This document shows, piece by piece, positions 25,105-36,188 of a stretch of DNA of 64,000 bases. A program made the translations under genes and the position numbers. Under the pieces are notes generated by a model. It was given only the letters and a program-made list of their open reading frames with translations. It was not told where the DNA came from and did no database searches. The DNA comes from Bursaphelenchus xylophilus. Taxonomy: Eukaryota > Nematoda > Chromadorea > Rhabditida > Aphelenchoididae. The stretch spans positions 5,456,001 to 5,520,000 of the forward strand of contig CAJFCV020000001.1 in the NCBI GenBank assembly GCA_904066235.2, in the 5' to 3' direction. Position 1 is the first letter of the stretch. Every line of letters begins with the position of its first letter.

Positions 25105-28100
25105 CTAATATGCCCAGCCGGGATACCTATGCTCATTGTAATAATAATTCTCGGGTAATTTCAAATTTCGAGCATAAATCTCAGGATATTCTTTAATTTC
25201 TTGTTGTCCCAAGTAAGCGTCTTCATTACCTCTTGGCACGCCCCACGCAACATGAGGATACATTCCCCGCTGGCATGATTTCACTCGAATAATCGTCCCA
25301 AAGAAGGTTTGTCCTCGCCTCGAGTTGTCAATGTCTCTTGCAATGGCCCGCGGAACAAACGACGTTTCGACCAGGCAATTCGTCTTCTGATCAAAGTTCA
25401 TTGGGACATAGAGCTGGACTACGACCTAAAAATAGGACAAAGTTTAGAAAATGTTGTACAATTACTTATAAGGGAAATGTTCGAAGTGCGGCGCTCATCC
25501 GTTTGCACTCTTGTTATTGTGCGTGAAGTACGTGAAGTGCGGAAAGCGGCCAGAGTTAAATTCCTAAAAATTTTCTCTCGCGGTTTGCAGGGACAGCCGA
25601 GATATTCGACAATAGAAAACAGGATTTTTTCTGTTCTTCGCACTTCACGCACTCTGTTGGAGGCAAATATTGTTGAATATTGACTGTCCCTGCAAACCGC
25701 GAGCTAAAATTTTCAGCAATTTAACTCTGACCGCTCTCCTCACTTCACGTTCTCTCTTACCAACAAAATCGTTGAAATCTTTCGACTTTCCCTTTTGCAA
25801 AAAAAAATTCCTTAACAAATTGGGAAATTTTTTACTAAACCTGAGCGCATACTTCGAACATTTCTTATGTCAAACGCGCCCAAGTCTTCTCCTCCACTTA
25901 CTGCGCATTGTTTATGAAAATTCACGGGTGTTGCAAGGAATGGCACTTGGGTCTGATCCACTCGCGCAACGAACTTGGCTCTCAACGCCGCGCCACTAAA
26001 AATAACGCCCATTATTAGAAGTAAATTTCAAAAAAAAAAAAAAAAAAAAATTTCCTAACTTACTGCAATGGGACTAAGCATTTGACCCATATCGCCAGTT
26101 CTATGGGCACATGTACGTCGACCAGGTATACTTCGTGGAGTAGTTCCGGGTTGTAAACTTTCGCTTCTTGCGTGTCCTCCTTATAACAAACGACAAGTGC
26201 AATGATCTCTTTGGTTTGGGCGAAGCCGTTGCAAAATAAGGCGCGCTGTTCAGGTTTGGCCAACAGGGGCTCTCGCAATTCGTTGTAATAGGCTTAAATT
26301 AGACAACTCAAGAGTTAGAACCAAAAACTTGGGAAAAAGTTCAACTTCGAAAATTTTTCGTACAAAAAATCTCTATGATTTCTTCAAAACGCGAACCGAA
26401 AGGTCTAAAATGTGTCTTACAAATCTCCACTGCATTTTTGGCTTCATGGAAACTCGACGGAGTGAAATAGGACAGAGTGAAACTCGACAGAAGGAAATTC
26501 GACAGAGTATGGAAATTGGACAGGGGGAAACTCGACAGAGGGAAGCTCGAGAGATAGTTTCACTGCAAAAAATAATTCTTTGATAATAAAAAGATTCAAT
26601 AGTGACAGTTCTTATCATTGCAGTGAAAAAAATCTGTCGAGTTTCCCTCTGTCGCGTTCCCCGCTGTTCAAGTTCCATACTCCGTCAAATTTCCTTCGGC
26701 CGATTTTCACGCTGTCCAATTTCACTCTGTAGAGTTTCCATGAAGCCAAAAATGCATAATGGAGATTTGGAAGACATATTTTAGATTCTTTGGTTCGTGT
26801 TTGCAGAAATTATCGAGATTTTTTGTACGAAAAATTGTCGAAGTTGAACCTTTTCCCCAAGTTTTTGGTTCTGACTCTTGACTTATTTCCATGCATTTTT
26901 CACAATTTTTTTTATTTTTTTCAAACCCCCTACCCAACATCCGCGTTCTGAGTCCTATGTCACCCGACTCGGTTGGCTTATTATAGGTGAATCGATCCTT
27001 TTTATACCATGGCTTCGGTTTTTCGGCTGGAGGTTTCAATGTGGGTCCATTCAGGACTTTGATGATTCCCGTTCCATTCAGTGGCTCGTGGCGTTCCCTC
27101 TTCAATCTGCGATCCTGTTTTCCGTACAACAAGACCTTGCCTGGTTGGACTTTTAGTGGTCTGAAATTTTTTGCGCCCGGTTTCGATTTCTACATACAGT
27201 AAATTCACATGGACAACATCGCCGATTCCTTTTATTTCATCTTCCAAATCCACAACAATTGGATCTTCAACAACTCCAGCGTGCCCCCTGATAGTCGTTT
27301 CATAAATTTCCGTGGCCATGACTCCTTCGTAATGCAAGTTTTGGAGGAAGTAATGATCATTCGGGTTCTAAACGTAAAAAAATCATGGATAATGTACAGG
27401 GTGGGGCATCTTTGTGGCCCGATTTGAATTGATTATAACTTCTTTAGTTTTTGGCCAAATTTTAAAATTCTTTTTTTCCCTGAATCGTCAGCCAACCCCA
27501 TTTTGTTTGATACCAAATATGTTATACATAGTAAGTGTATATCTACAGTTATTGGATTTATTCTTAGAGTTCATTTTTTCGGTCGTTTTTCGGTTGTTTT
27601 TTCGGTCTTTCCCGGTGTGTCCGAAAATGGAGTCCGGTGCGGAAGAAAAAGCTTGGTCTGTGGTTTGGTATAGCAAGTACGGTTCGGCGATAAATTTTCA
27701 AACGGGGATACCGCATAAAATACGGACGTAATGCCTAACCTCCAGATCGCAAGACAATTCGACGTTCGTGGAATAAGTTCCTTGAGACTGACAGCGTTAA
27801 CAGTAAACAAAAAAAGCAGGAAAGATGAGTACGAACGGAGCTGAAAATTTAAGAAGTTTTGTCAAAATTCCGAGAAAATCCGCATATGAGTACACGAAGT
27901 TTGGCCAGAACCGAGGGAATGCCTTCAGCAAGGACCATTCGACGAACTCCGGAGGTTGATCTTCACTTTTTGTTCTTATTCTCATCGTCGATTTTCGGGA
28001 GGGTAAATTCCGCCGTATTTTTCTTCCACACCGTACTCCATTTTCGGCCACACCGGGAAAGACCGAAAAAACAACCGAAAAACGACCGAAAAAATGAACT

Positions 28101-28931
28101 CCAAGAATAAATCCAATAACTGTAGATATACACTTACTATGTATAGCATATTTGGTATCAAACAAAATGGGGTTGGCTGACGATTCAGGGAAAAAAAGAA
28201 TTTTAAAATTTGGCCAAAAACTAAAGAAGTTATAGCCAATTCAAATCGGGCCACAAAGATGCCCCACCCTGTAAAAAAAAATCTACCAATATTTTTCGAA
28301 TCCCTCCAGATGGAACGACGAAATGGCACAACTCGACTGTTCGAAGCCAACGGAATAAGGCTGTGTTAGGTGGAATCCTAAAAAGTAAAAAAAAAAATAT
28401 ATTATCCACGGCAAAAAAATTCAAGGAGTCTCCAAAAACGGATAAAATCTTCAAACATACCTATAAGGCAAAATAAAACTCACCAGACCGCCTTGATGTC
28501 ATACAACGTTCCTGGTTCAAGCTTTCCACACCCACATCCAATTGCGATTTTTCCGATCAAAGGTGAATAAAGATAGTTTTGACACTCTTCTTTCAGCAAT
28601 CCACTATACAAGGAAAAACGTATATACGCAGCGGTCGTGACCAACTGAAAACACCCGGAATTCAATTGAAGTTTTTGACATTACACTTGCCTCGTCTAAA
28701 ATTCAAAAAAAAAATGAAAACCCCCACCTCCAACCGTTGATCGCCATTCGGCATCGTCCGGACCGAATGTCTGCAGGCTACTTCGCAATCATAGCCCTTA
28801 CCGAGTTCGAAAACTTTCCATTGCCCAACTTCGACACCCTCGGCTCTCATGTTTTTTTCGCGCGCTGTGTTACATCTGTACAATGTAAGTTCACCATTAG
28901 GTGTCTTGTTGACGTATACGCCCAGATCCAT
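25105..28931 (-). CDS. Unidentified 498-residue protein
   Basis: Eight exons (28728-28931, 28484-28644, 28287-28377, 27198-27367, 26934-27160, 26064-26292, 25902-25995, 25105-25425) give 1,497 nt with matching phases at all seven junctions. The start is MDLGVYVNKTPNGELTLYRC. No signal peptide or TM helix is seen. The middle contains a basic stretch (KQDRRLKRERHEP), and the C-terminus is Tyr-rich (LPENYYYNEHRYPGWAY). Alternating hydrophobic segments suggest several beta-barrel-like domains, but I recognise no family. An in-frame upstream exon is possible (about 29105-29220, open frame RTTPTAGFLRIELEVGL), so the N-terminus may be longer. Introns 3, 5 and 7 contain mobile or foldback DNA. The gene model is firm; function is unknown. 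Confidence 0.75.
25500..25770. repeat. Foldback repeat in the last intron of the 498-residue gene
   Basis: Left arm (about 25520-25610: GCGGCCAGAGTTAAATT ... CTCGCGGTTTGCAGGGACAG) is inverted against right arm 25672-25765 (CTGTCCCTGCAAACCGCGAG ... AATTTAACTCTGACCGC). Arms are about 95 bp with a 60-bp centre. No coding sequence. Confidence 0.75.
26308..26881. repeat. Large foldback with tandem-repeat arms, in intron 5 of the 498-residue gene
   Basis: The ends TCAAGAGTTAGAACCAAAAA (26308) and TTTTTGGTTCTGACTCTTGA (to 26881) are inverted copies. Arms of about 265 bp include the shared GCATTTTTGGCTTCATGGAAAC block and a run of about 20-nt units of the type GACAGAGNGAAACTC, inverted on the other side as GAGTTTCCCTCTGTC. 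It fills most of the 641-nt intron. No coding sequence and no certain duplication. Confidence 0.8.
27397..28271 (+). mobile_element. Tc1/mariner-type element with decayed transposase N-terminus
   Basis: 875 bp bounded by TA (27395-27396 and 28272-28273). The inverted termini CAGGGTGGGGCATCTTTGTG extend as long arms of about 260 bp. The central 350 bp contains, in broken frames on the + strand, MESGAEEKAWSVVWYSKYGS and ENLRSFVKIPRKSAYEYT. These resemble the helix-turn-helix N-terminus of mariner-like transposases (the '..R.F...IP..PR KS.RR' pattern). The catalytic DDE/D part is absent. It occupies intron 3 of the 498-residue gene, starting 15 nt after the splice donor. Confidence 0.75.
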
Positions 28932-30330
28932 CTTACCTAAAGATCAAAGAATTAAAACATTTTTCACAATACCCAATGAAAAGAAATTTTCAGAAAACCT
29001 TCAACGGTTTTGAAGTAAAAACTGCATGGACAACACCTGATATCAAGTACAATATCCGAAACGTGAAGAAAAAGTCTAAACACCAATGAAATAATTGCAA
29101 AAAACTCACTCCACTGTGAGTGAGACCGACCAAACCGACTTCCAATTCAATCCTCAAGAAACCAGCAGTCGGAGTTGTCCGCGCAATCGAATGCAACGAT
29201 CGAAGAAAATACCTGAAAAGAGAAATTTTACTGCACCAAGAGGCCTCGAATTACCTCGAGAACCTATTGCCCCGTGTTTTAACCAAGTAACCCAGGGCAT
29301 TTCCTTTCAAAACGAGGATCAACTAAATTCTCGGGATTAGAATATAAATTTGCGAACAAGCAGTTAAAAAATCGAAGAAAGGAGGGGAAAGGATAATAAA
29401 AGGAATAATGAACGCCTCGAACACGTTTCTAACTGAAAATAATAGTAGAAACAATAAGGAATCATTCGAATTTTTGACTTCTCCTGGAGGTCCAGTACAA
29501 TAATGAAAAGGAGGTGAACAAATAAAGAAAAATGTAAAAATATCTTATATTTCTGCTCAGAAATTGTTGATTTAACTCTAAAACTTTACAGCTATTCAGT
29601 TTACACCCATTTGAAACATCATTTTACCTCAAAAAACCTTCCTTTACATTTTCCAATAAATTTTGTGACACTTCGCCAAAACCTTGAACGAAGTGTCACA
29701 GAAACGGAAAACTCCGCGCAAATTGCTGATAATTGCCATTCCGAACAAATACAAGGCCTTATAAGTAGATAAAAGTTTTTATAAGTAAATCCGAATCCCC
29801 TGTGTAAAAACTTTTATTTACTTATAGGTCCCAAAAATTCACTTATAAGTAAAAAAAGGCGGAGCCTATTTTGCTTTACTTATAAGAAAACCTTATTTAC
29901 TTATAAGAACTTTTATTTGCTTATAAGAACTTTTAGTTACTTATAATTACCAATAAGGACTCCGAAAAGAAAACAGTTGAGCGCCAAAGACGCTTTTGGC
30001 TTTTTGAACGCATGGGCGAGACTTAGAAATTCTAAGTTTTTCGGAGCAGTGCTGGTCAAAGAAGGTGCATAAGGGTATTTATACTTTGGATGGAACAAGG
30101 TAAGGTACTTTTAGTGAGTTTTTTCTTCCAGAACTGTAAAAAGTGGATAGATGAAAAATCGGAACCTTCCCGAATAGAAAGCATGTCAACATGGAAGATC
30201 TAGGAACAAGAATGATAACCAAGAATTCAGATGAAGAACCCTTTCATCAATTTTGGTAGGTTTTTTAAACTGCTTCCACATTTCAGAAGGCCAGAAACTT
30301 TGTAAGACAAAATTTTGTTATATTATACTA
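28932..30330. other. Intergenic, with an inverted repeat and a palindrome array
   Basis: 29105-29220 may be an upstream exon of the 25.1-28.9 kb gene. A 12-bp stem hairpin TGTGACACTTCG ... CGAAGTGTCACA lies at 29667-29702. The CTTATAAG array (29756-29955) is listed separately. I see no intact gene. Confidence 0.4.
29756..29955. repeat. Array of CTTATAAG palindromes
   Basis: About eight copies of TTACTTATAAG or its complement occur within 200 bp (for example near 29759, 29784, 29820, 29843, 29877, 29899, 29917, 29936), often next to AACTTTTATTT. Spacing is irregular (about 15-35 bp) and orientation mixed, so this is not a simple tandem satellite. Confidence 0.7.
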
Positions 30331-30494
30331 GGTTCAGGTGATTCGGTCCGAACGGTGCACCTGACGAATTGTGCACCTGGCTGAACGGGGCACCTGGCTG
30401 AATTGTGCACCTGGCTGAACGGTGCACCTGACATTTTCTTGTTTGAACAGTGCACCTAGGCGAATAGTGCACCTTGAAAAAAAGTTTTTTGTGC

Positions 30495-31180
30495 ATTATT
30501 GAAGAAAATTTGAAAGGTTTTCGTTTCGGGACAAGGAGAAACGATTTTTTTGGAAAATTTTTAAAAAATTTGAAAGGTTTTCGCTTCGGGACAGAGAAAA
30601 AAGATTTTTTTTTGGAATTTTTTTAAAAAATTTGAAAGGTTTTCGCTTCGGGACAGGGAAAAAGGATTTTTTTTGGAAAATTTTAATAAAATTTGAAAGG
30701 TTTTCGCTTCGGGACAGGGAAAAAGGAATTTTTTTGGAAAATTTTAATAAAATTTGAAAGGTTTTCGCTTCGGGACAGGGAAAAAGGATTTTTTTGGAAA
30801 ATTTTAATAATATTGGAAAGGTTTTCGCTTCGGGACAGGGAAAAAGGATTTTTTTTGGAAAATTTTAATAAAATTTGAAAGGTTTTCGCTTCGGGACAGG
30901 GAAAAAGGATTTTTTTGGAAAATTTTCGAAAACCTTTCAAATTTTAAAAAAAAAATCCAAAAAAATCCCTTTTCTCTGTCCCAAAGCGAAAACCCTTCAA
31001 ATTTTTTAAAAATTTCCCAAAAAATTCCTTTTTCTCTGTCCCGAAGCGAAAACCTTTCAAATTTTATTAAAATTTTCCAAAAAAAATCCTTTTTCCCTGT
31101 CCCGAAGCGAAAACCTTTCAAATTTTATTAAAATTTTCCAAAAAAATCCTTTTTCCCTGTCTCGAAGCGAAAACATTTCA
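30495..31180. repeat. Inverted tandem array, unit about 62 bp
   Basis: Seven direct units with the core GGTTTTCGCTTCGGGACAGG recur at about 61-bp spacing (30518, 30575, 30637, 30698, 30759, 30820, 30882). After a symmetry point near 30930, four units follow in the opposite orientation (about 30970-31175). Peptides encoded in the array are repeat artefacts. Confidence 0.85.
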
Positions 31181-31269
31181 ATTTGTTCAATTGTTCATGA
31201 AAAATCTCTTTTTCAAGGTGCACTGTCGCCCAGGTGCACTGTTCGCCCAGGTGCAACGTTCGCCCAGGT

Positions 31270-32071
31270 TAGACTTGGCTCTCGGGCCGGCCCGGGCCGA
31301 AAATCACGGCCCGGCCCGCGGGCCGGAAGAGGTCGGCCCGGCCCGTTTCAATTTTTCTTCGGCCCGGCCCGGCCCAGCCCGCGGCCCGGCCCGGGCCGGC
31401 CCGAAAATTGAGAAGAAGTAAAAAAACCTTAATTCGCTATTAGATGTGGCATATTTTTCTTTACTATAACAACTAACAGTACATTTTTGAAGCAAAAAAT
31501 TACTTGCCAACGCATTGCCTTTTTAAAATTAATCAAAAAATTCCCGAGATCCGTTTTCAGACTGTTAAAAATTGCCCCAAGATCAATTTTACAGATTCAG
31601 CAAAGGTGGAACCACGTTTAACAAGGTTTTCAACTTCAATATGATAGCGTTGCTTCACACAACTTCTTAATTGTGTTTTTAAGGATGTCGGTTACGTTTA
31701 TTTTGAGTTTTTGTTCAAAAAATTACTGCAAACACTAATCTACATTAGTACTTAATAGATTTTACTAGTAAAATTACTTATTATTAGCCATTTTTGAGTA
31801 CTTCCGTGCTTTATTTTTATAAAATTATACTTACTGTATGAAAAATATAGACCCCATTCTTGGCTTTGCGTTTTAATTTTATTGGCGACCCAACTTTTCG
31901 CTTTAAAATTCAGAATTTTAATTTTGCCGGGCCGGCCCGGGCCGAAAGTTGCGGCCCGGCCCGCGGGCCGGAACAGGTCGGCCCGGCCCGGCCCGTTTCA
32001 ATTTTGCTTTGGCCCGGCCCGGCCCGAACACCGGCCCGGGCCGGGCCGGCCCAGCCCGGCAGCCAAGTCTA
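31270..32071. mobile_element. hAT-like non-autonomous element, 8-bp target-site duplication
   Basis: A perfect 8-bp duplication GCCCAGGT (31262-31269 and 32072-32079) flanks inverted termini TAGACTTGGCT. Inside lie subterminal tracts of GGCCCGGCCCGGGCCGGCCC (31283-31410 and 31925-32062, inverted) around an AT-rich core. The 8-bp duplication and TAG-start terminus fit hAT; similar G+C-rich ends are known from hAT MITEs. No transposase is present. It is inserted in the arm of the 30342-32173 foldback. Confidence 0.82.
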
Positions 32072-32194
32072 GCCCAGGTGCACAGTTCAAAACGTGTCAG
32101 GTGCACCGTTCGCTCAGGTGCCCCGTTCAGCCAGGTGCACTGTTTGTTTCAGGTGCACTGTTCGGACACAACCGGTTCAGGTGACCGATATTTT

Positions 32195-32413
32195 TCAGAC
32201 AATCAAAAAATTGGCCGTGGAAGAAGTAAATGGACAATGTGAACAAGATGCCTTGGAGATGACTTCAATTTTCGTTTTACGAACATGGTAGAGCGCAGAT
32301 TTTGACCAAATTTTGTGAAAACGGTCTACCCGCCATAGTTTCAAATCGTCACTCAACAATTCTCTTTTCATCTGTTGCTTCAAAATTAAATCCAGGGCAA
32401 CACAATCACACAT
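32195..32413 (-). other. Unidentified short reading frame downstream of the 32.5-36 kb gene
   Basis: A 72-codon frame starting 55 nt after the upstream gene's stop (MCDCVALDLILKQQMKRELL ... LKLWRVDRF). Part of it recurs at 24095-24200 with the frame partly preserved (KRELLSDDWKLWRVDRFHKF). Splice structure and end are unclear. It may be a small downstream gene in an operon-like position or a duplicated fragment. Confidence 0.3.
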
Positions 32414-32467
32414 CGTTTCTAAATTCCAAATCAGTATGTTTATTCCACTCCCAACAAGTTTCTTTCT

Positions 32468-35400
32468 TCAGACGTTCTTAGAATCCTTTCCATCAGTCGA
32501 AGAAGAAGGGATTCCACTGTCCTTGGCAGTCTCCTTCTGGCTTCCCGCTCTCTTGCTGCTCTCCTTGCCACTCTTCTTGCTCTTCTTACTCTTTCCTTTC
32601 TTACTTTTCCTACTCTTAGCGTCGCCCTTTCTCTTGAAACTCTTGTCCACCCAATCACGGCCTTGGAGATCTTTCTAAAAGTGTAAAGACTTACTGTTAG
32701 GAAATCATCGTAAATAAAAAAAACCCCAATTTTTGACAAACCTTCAACTTGCAGACAAGACAGGAGCTGCAGACACAAAGGGCCAGGAAGATGCACCTAA
32801 AATAAAAAAATTAAAAACAAAGCTCAAAAACTTTACTTGGTCTAACTAGGGAAGTGTACAAACGAACCCTCACCAAATGGCCTCACCAAAGTGATATACA
32901 CCATTTGAAAGCCCTTGAAAAATGGTGCAAGATACCATTTTCACTTTTTGCAGAATGCTTTTCCGAGACGACACACTGTAAATTATATTATTTTTAGGTC
33001 ATTTCGCAACAAAAATCTTTCTTTCTCTTGAGCTGATAAAAATCCTCGGAGAGGGCTGCTTCAATAGTGTAGTGCTTGCTGAGCAGGCTGATAAGCCAAA
33101 CAAAGCTAGGTTCGATTCCCAGCTTGGGCAAAAAAGTTTTGCGTTTTTACAGTTAGGAAAATATTTGAGTAAAACTTTTACAAACGCTTTAATTTTTCTA
33201 GAAAACGGTAGATTACGGTTATAATCATCAAACTTACATGTTTTTCAAGATTAAAAAAGTGAAAAGTGTTTTTTCACGTTATGGGTATCTAAAACCAGTA
33301 AATATCATATGTACAGGGTGACCCAAAATAACGGAGACAAAAGATTTCCCGTTTTTTCTGCCACTTATTAAGATTCATGAGTGACTCCTTATTTATATTA
33401 CAGTACCACGTTAGGGTAGTTTTATTTACCGATAGTTTTGTTGTACGACGCTCTTCTGTCTTGAACGACATGAATATATCCGGTTGACTCGGACCCTTCT
33501 GCCCGTGGGGTCTTTTTACAAGAAAGCTGCCTTCCTCAAAAAAGAAAACTCGGAATAGTTTGAGATGTGCATTGATTAATTATCGTAATAAGACCTTTAA
33601 AATGAGCTATCATACTAAGCTTAACTAGCGATGGTTCAAAAGTTACAGCCGAGTATTTTCAGGCGGTTGAAGTGCAAAAATCGGCCTTTTTTGAAAATGT
33701 AAGCGTAAGATGGAGTTTAAATGTTAGATAAGGCAAAATGTAGTACGAGTTACTAGAACATGATTAAAGGAACACCATAAAAGCAAAAGAGAAACATCTT
33801 GTTACTGCTACGGAGTGCTATTTTGTAATCACTAGAATTCTGCCTTATTTTTGCCTTAGGCGGCGTACCGGTGGAGCCGGTGACACATAAAGGCCGAAAA
33901 TGCCCTAGGCTGATTCTTAAGATTCGTATTCATAAGTGTACAGGAGCATAATGCGCCGTTTTGATCCATCTTGTCATTCTGTTATCGATAACCCATCTTT
34001 CTCAAAGCCGCGTGCCATGGGGAAGTTCTAGGCGAGAAACTTGTTAAAGAAAAGCTGTTGCAACCAGCAAGCAATCACAGATTTTTTCAGAATCATTGTA
34101 TTTATGAATAAAACACGTACTAGTGGTTTTAGCTTTATTCGAAAAAAACTGAATTTTTTATGGAAAAATTTTGGAAAAAATGGCGATCTTCAATGTTGAG
34201 ATCGGTACCACCGTAAAAATAGAAACCGTAGCCCAAAAACCTAGGCAACCGCTTTCCTAGGGACACAGTAGTCTAACAAAACAAATGAACTTGCCATTTC
34301 TGCAGCTGTAGTACAGCCAGGCTCTACGCAACACACGGGAACCAAACTTGAAGGCCAAAAAACGGCGCAAGGCATCTTTGTTAAGCTGTAACTTTTTACT
34401 GCGTCATGATGATTCCACCAAATTTTTGTGGATTATAGAGGAGGTGCTATAGAATATTACCCGTTGTCGCTTATGTTTCTCTAACCCCGGTTTTCGCGGT
34501 GGGACCCTTCAAAAATTTGTCTCCGTTATTTTGGGTCACCCTGTAAAATGGTTTTACTGGCAAGCGCCAAACTTCATAATAATTCTTAGGCCAACCTAGT
34601 AGCAATACGTATCATTTAACGTTTTGAAATAAGATTTATTTTGCCCTACAGCAGATATTGTAACTACTTAAGGGACAAATCAGCCGTTTATAATTTTTTG
34701 CCCTAAGGCATTCTGCAAAAAGTGAAAATGGTACCTTTCACCATTTTTCAAGGGCTTTCCAATGGTGTATAACACTTGCCATTTGGTGAGGGTTCGTTTG
34801 TACACTTCCCTAGTAAGATAGTTTTTAGTTCTCTAGGGACAACCTGCAAAATTGTTGTAAGTCTCCCCACTTACAACAAAACAGCCAAGGCAATGGTGAT
34901 GACAAAACAATGCGTGCAGCGGAAGTTCCGGGTAAAATCTTTGAATTCCTCGTAATCCTTGACGTCCTTCTCTTGGACTGCACGATCCTCCTCGGCCATG
35001 GGATCATCATAGAAGGAATCATTCACGGATCTCTTCAACACAACAATGCCATCCTGGAATTGAAAGGTTTAAAAATTTTATGGAAAGCAAATCGAGGTAA
35101 CTGTAAAAAAATCAAAAGCCCATATTTTTTGTCAACTTTGAACTATAATACTTATGTTCAAATTGTTGTCTACTGTGGATGAACCGAGGTTTTAAAATAT
35201 TTTTGGGTTTCGGACATACTTATAAATATTTTTGAAGACTAAAATCGCAAAGCTCTAAACTTGTCGTAAGCGTCACTCGAATTAGTTTATCACCTTTTCC
35301 CAGTAACAATACCTACCCATTCAAATCGACACCCATGGTTATCAGGAAGAGGCACACTTTCAAGCGTGATATTGAGCTGGTTGTCACCGACCACGGATCC

Positions 35401-35988
35401 GTTACAGGTTGTGGAAACTCTCACGTCATCGTCTTCAAGCAACATCACTTTCCCGTCCTTTTGTTTTATTTCAAATTTCAATCTATTTTGGACAGATTCA
35501 TCGTTTTGATATTCCAATTTACATTCAGGGCCCAGGTGGAGGATGAAGCTAAAAATGTGCCTCATGTCAGAAAGCCCAGAGCAATCAATACCTACGCTCT
35601 GTAACAATGCGTATTGTTCGATGACAAGGAAGAAATATAAAATTTGAAGTCGACTTCGTCCGTGGAATAAAACGGGGGCAAAACAACGCCATAGTCTGAC
35701 ATTGACGGGCAGGTCTTGTTGTCGGTGACACTTAAAATTAAGCAAAAATCACATATCGTTCCCATAAAAATTAGGGAAAACTATTTTTTTCTGAAAATAA
35801 TTTTCTTTTCACTGTTAAAATTTCCACAATCACACCTATACTCACATGGGATGACTGGACAAAAGGAACTTTCCGCATTTACTGCTGATCTCATCATTCA
35901 CCGGGGTTATGGGCGGGGTAACGCCCACGGCAACGCCCAAGAACAACAGCCAGGGGAGGAAAAACATCGCTTCAATCGACCGCTTCAT
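32468..35988 (-). CDS. Type I membrane protein with Lys/Ser-rich tail (paralog A)
   Basis: Six exons (35846-35988, 35596-35730, 35317-35548, 34875-35053, 32742-32796, 32468-32674) give 951 nt and 316 residues, with all phases matching. Signal peptide: MKRSIEAMFFLPWLLFLGVA. The extracellular part contains CPSMSDYGVVLPPFY, NXT/NGS glycosylation sites and paired Cys. A TM helix spans the exon 4/5 junction (CFVITIALAVLL|CIFLALCVC). The cytoplasmic tail is dominated by KSKKGKSKKSKKSGK-type repeats. The exon plan and several motifs match the neighbouring gene at 36.2-38.0 kb residue for residue at junctions, so the two are tandem duplicates. Intron 4 is about 2.1 kb because a PIF-like element with a nested element lies in it. 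The family is not recognised. Confidence 0.78.
33050..33125 (+). other. tRNA-like Pol III module inside the PIF-like element
   Basis: A perfect B box GGTTCGATTCC lies within a T-arm-like stem AAGCT ... AGCTT. A weak A-box region (ATAGTGTAGTGCTTG) stands about 45 nt upstream, and T runs follow downstream (AAAAAAGTTTTGCGTTTTT). The acceptor stem does not close, so this is a tRNA-derived module rather than a working tRNA. Confidence 0.55.
33314..34543. mobile_element. TA-flanked 1.23-kb non-autonomous element, copy 1
   Basis: Perfect inverted ends CAGGGTGACCCAAAATAACG (about 28 bp) with TA on both sides (33312-33313 and 34544-34545), as for Tc1/mariner. 1,230 bp with no transposase frame. A near-identical copy in reverse orientation lies at 55735-56963. 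It was inserted into an older PIF-like element. Confidence 0.85.
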
Positions 35989-36188
35989 CCACTTGATCGG
36001 CCAAAGAATGAAGGCGATACGGTATGGGGAGGTAGTTGTGGGGAAAAATTGAGGTAAATTTTGCATAATTACGAAATAAATTTTTATTTTATGTTGGGGG
36101 ATAAAATAACCTTGAGTTCTTTTTTGGGTACCAGAATTTTTACAATTCTGGAAATTTAAGAGTAATTTCTTAAGCCAAGAGTCAAAAT

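Larger units (their letters stand above)
30342..32173. mobile_element. Foldback element with 11-bp target-site duplication
   Basis: The direct repeat GGTTCAGGTGA lies at 30331-30341 and 32174-32184, immediately outside inverted ends containing GTCCGAAC(G/A)GTGCACCTG. The arms are repeated GGTGCACCTGNCTGAAC units, inverted on the right as CAGGTGCACNGTTC. The centre contains the 62-bp inverted tandem array (30495-31180). A hAT-like element (31270-32071) is inserted in the right arm. An 11-bp duplication with long repetitive arms suggests a Mutator-like or foldback element. There is no transposase. Confidence 0.75.
32846..34813. mobile_element. PIF/Harbinger-like element with tRNA-like insert, in intron 4 of paralog A
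   Basis: Inverted termini CTAGGGAAGTGTACAAACGA extend about 120 bp (32846-32975 against 34690-34813; shared TTTTTCAAGGGCTTTC-type blocks). TAA flanks both ends (32843-32845 and 34814-34816). It carries a tRNA-like module at 33050-33125 and a later TA-flanked insertion at 33314-34543. There is no transposase frame. Confidence 0.78.

Noticed and set aside
30683..31121. Open frames reading repeated KGFRFGTGKK or RSENLSN peptides
   Set aside because: They are translations of the 62-bp tandem array, with the repeat in all frames and no start context or splice structure.
30495..31180. CRISPR-like appearance of regularly spaced repeats
   Set aside because: The units are contiguous and variable with no unique spacers, they invert halfway, and the host is a eukaryote.
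31190..32242. Pro/Ala/Gly/Arg-rich frames in the hAT-like element
   Set aside because: They come from GGCCCGG tracts at the element's ends and have no family resemblance.
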